A stretch of DNA of 64,000 nt from Lonicera japonica (taxonomy: Eukaryota > Streptophyta > Magnoliopsida > Dipsacales > Caprifoliaceae). The notes under the pieces are model-generated. The model was not told the DNA's origin. It saw only the letters and a program-made list of their open reading frames with translations, and did not search any database. Below, piece by piece: positions 61,864 to 64,000 of the stretch. The translations under genes were made by a program, and so were the position numbers. The stretch is from contig CM038467.1 in NCBI GenBank assembly GCA_021464415.1, forward strand, positions 14,897,411 through 14,961,410, written 5' to 3'. Every line of letters begins with the position of its first letter. Within the stretch, counting starts at the first letter, position 1.

Positions 61864-62338
61864 TTAGAATAAATGATATAGTAAGGTATTTTTGTCAATC
61901 AACATTTATTATTTTTCTTAAAATAAATTAATATTATAAAAAATATCTTTATTGTAAAACTAAATTATGAAATTAGTAATACTTCCCTTTATTAAACATG
62001 AGTTTATTCTTAGAATTATAAAATATTACGGAATAAGTTCTTATAATCCATTATCTCAAATAATAACGAGGATACATTAATTTAAAAGAATGAATGAAGA
62101 AAAGCATTTGGCATATTATAGTAAAAAAATTTAAATTTTTTGTTATATATCATTGTATTAGATTCTTTATACAACTCGGATGCTTATATTAAAATTAGGA
62201 TAAATATGCAACAAGAGTAGGGTTTGGGACGAAAAATCAGTAACCCCAAAATTTATCCTGCACCGAACACCATTTCCGTCGCGGCGAGATAAACAAACCC
62301 TATCACGAAAATCCTTCGCTGCAAGTGAGGAGTAACCC

Positions 62339-63112
62339 ATGGCCGCCTCCTCCATTTTCTTCAGGAAGAGTAGTCCTTCTGTTTTTGCACTTGCTCGTAG
62401 GTTGTGCCTTCGTAGGCATCTTTCGGTGGGTTCACTTGGGAATTTCTTTGACTCTCCTCCTCCTTCTTCCTCTTCTATGAGTCGTCCGGTTTTCCTAGCC
62501 AGGTTCTGCCATTCTTACTTTTCACCTCATTATTGTTTTTTCCGCTATGCATCTGGTGTTTCCGGGGCTGAACCTCCGGTCGCTGAGCTGAAGGAGGCGA
62601 AGGAGGTTGTTGTTGTCACTGGCGAGGCCTCATCTGATGAGTTGCTAAAGATAGATGATAAAGATGATGTTGTAGGGGAAGAAGAAGTTTATAATGATGT
62701 AATCAAGACTATGGAACAATTGGCCTCATATATAGATAGAAGAGCACGAAATTGTGCAATTGTAAAGTTCCTCGAAAATATGAGGATTGAGGTGGCCGTG
62801 TCTGATGCTCTTCCGCCTGGAAAAAGCGAGGTTTGTTTGCATTCTGTTGCTGAGTTTGAAGATCTCGAAGATCTAATAAATATTCTTTTGAATCCGGACC
62901 ATATTGATAAATGTGATGAGGCTCTTGCCGAGGCTTATGAGAAGGAGAAAATACACCACGCTCTGATGAAGTTGTTTACCATTGAGTCGTTAATTGATTC
63001 TTGTAAGAGAGATGTGCTAACAAATTTAAATAATACTCAGTCCATCATTAATTCAATTACCGATAATAATGGAGAAGATTCAATTACGGATAATAATGGA
63101 GGAGAAGAATAG
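62339..63112 (+). CDS. Unrecognised 257-aa protein, probably organelle-targeted
   Basis: A single uninterrupted frame begins with ATG in the context AACCCATGGCC. The first ~75 residues are rich in Ser, Arg and hydrophobic residues and poor in acidic ones (MAASSIFFRKSSPSVFALAR, RRLCLRRHLSVGS), as in mitochondrial or plastid targeting peptides. From ~75 on the protein is strongly acidic and mostly helical in character (AELKEAKEVVVV, DDVVGEEEVYNDVIKTMEQL, EAYEKEKIHHALMKLFTIES). It ends in a duplicated SITDNNGE motif (SITDNNGEDSITDNNGGEE). I know no domain for it. The GC content and codon structure are clearly higher than the flanks and the frame is intact, so it is probably a real gene. A leader from about 62215 is likely. 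Confidence 0.75.
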   Translation: MAASSIFFRKSSPSVFALARRLCLRRHLSVGSLGNFFDSPPPSSSSMSRPVFLARFCHSYFSPHYCFFRYASGVSGAEPPVAELKEAKEVVVVTGEASSDELLKIDDKDDVVGEEEVYNDVIKTMEQLASYIDRRARNCAIVKFLENMRIEVAVSDALPPGKSEVCLHSVAEFEDLEDLINILLNPDHIDKCDEALAEAYEKEKIHHALMKLFTIESLIDSCKRDVLTNLNNTQSIINSITDNNGEDSITDNNGGEE

Positions 63113-63250
63113 CAAAGTGAGGGATACAAGTTCCTACTAGGATGTGGGAAATACTATTGTATTTTCATTTTGGTTTATCTTTTGGTTATTTTTTGATTGT
63201 GTTTTCATTTTGATTTATCTTTTCATTGTAATTAGTTTTGTGTAACTTAG
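63113..63250 (+). other. Probable 3' UTR of the 257-aa gene
   Basis: After the TAG, a T-rich stretch has an internally repeated TTTTGATTGTGTTTTCATTTT / TTTTGGTTTATCTTTT phrase, as in many plant 3' UTRs. The polyadenylation site is not certain. Confidence 0.4.
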
Positions 63251-64000
63251 GTGGCGTTTGATAAAGGATATTCTTAAATGCACCCACAAAATCAGTCTTC
63301 TCACCCCAGTGTGAGAATACTTTCTTCTCACCCCATCAAATCTTTAAAAAATCTTGCACTTCACCCCGGTAGTGGGGTGAGTTTACTGAAATAATATAGG
63401 AACGATAAAATTTCGTCGCTAAAAGTAAAAATATTAAATAATATTAAATTTTTCAGTAAGATAAAACATAATAATAAAATTTACATCGTTCTTAATAATT
63501 TTTATTAAAAATTTCATCTAAATAGTACATCCGAGATACAAAATATTAATTGTCATAAATAAGTTTTAGTAATTATATGATATTTTATATAATCTTTTCT
63601 TAAATGTTTATTATTCATATTTCAAATTTATTTACAAATTTTATTTTTATCTTTATCAAATAAGTAAATATAATACTTAATTCACTACTTCAAAAATATT
63701 AAAAGATCAATTTCTTGTTTGAAAATATATGTTATCTTTTGTGAAAATGGAAAAAATTAATTGGAAAAATAAAATAGTTTTCATAAAAACAAATCATTTA
63801 TTAACATATTTTGTTAGTTTCGATTTCTAAGATATTTAATTTTTTGGAAATTCAAGAAAACGATTTCTTTACAAAATATTAAAATGATAGAGATTTTCTC
63901 ACCAAACTATTTCTTTTTTCAATATTTTTTTACAATTAATTTTAAGAAATTAAATATTAAAACAATAAAAACACAACATACAATACATATTATATATATA
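63251..64000. other. AT-rich flank with a possible repeat end, cut by the window
   Basis: At 63250 the sequence GGTGGCGTTTGATAAAGGAT resembles a MITE/hAT terminus. It is followed by TTCTCACCCCAGTGTGAGAA (a short hairpin) and CACCCCGGTAGTGGGGTGAG. The other end is outside the window or lost. The remaining sequence is AT-rich without genes. Confidence 0.35.

Overview
The window is nuclear DNA from a flowering plant, almost certainly a eudicot. Its genes have many introns with GT..AG borders, its intergenic DNA is very AT-rich, and it carries plant-type LINE, gypsy-like LTR, hAT, MULE and Tourist-like elements. The species cannot be named from the sequence. No rRNA, functional tRNA, CRISPR or bacterial-type feature was found.

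Layout. (1) 1-13989 (+): 17 exons of an IRE/IREH1-type AGC protein kinase, cut at its 5' end by the window edge, with a 5'-truncated antisense LINE in its first visible intron. (2) 14600-18425: intergenic DNA holding a 1358-bp fold-back MULE with an exact 9-bp target duplication. (3) 18426-21075 (-): an LRR receptor-like (pseudo)kinase of the RLK902/RLK1 group. (4) 21480-26400: a Tourist-like MITE, then a non-coding LTR-retrotransposon derivative with tRNA-like units and a minisatellite, followed by a decayed second copy of its 3' part. (5) 29624-38574 (-): an 11-exon plastid-type DnaJ (Hsp40) with an unusual hydrophobic C-terminus, two MITEs and long poly-C/poly-G tracts in its introns. (6) 39503-40481: a shrunken hAT element with an 8-bp target duplication. 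(7) 40920-43892 (-): an 8-exon CDCA7-like gene with a zf-4CXXC_R1 zinc finger. (8) 44-61 kb: gene-poor and full of repeats, including a perfect 70-bp inverted / 78-bp direct repeat structure, two MULE-like fold-backs (one carrying a piece of a PORR-domain gene), a GRF zinc-finger relic, several MITEs, a hAT transposase relic and an array of palindromes. (9) 62339-63112 (+): a single-exon gene for an unrecognised 257-aa, probably organelle-targeted protein. The last 750 bp look like the start of another repeat.

The order IREH1 - RLK902 - DnaJ matches Arabidopsis At3g17850 - At3g17840 - At3g17830 as I remember it, so the left half is a conserved syntenic block enlarged by transposons. The genes do not form a pathway: signalling kinase, receptor-like kinase, chloroplast chaperone, chromatin/DNA-methylation factor. 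No clearly new biological system was found. The most unusual observations are the rearranged palindrome at 44.4 kb, the captured PORR fragment, the fold-back MULE, the complementary homopolymers in one DnaJ intron and the palindromic tandem array at 61.2 kb.
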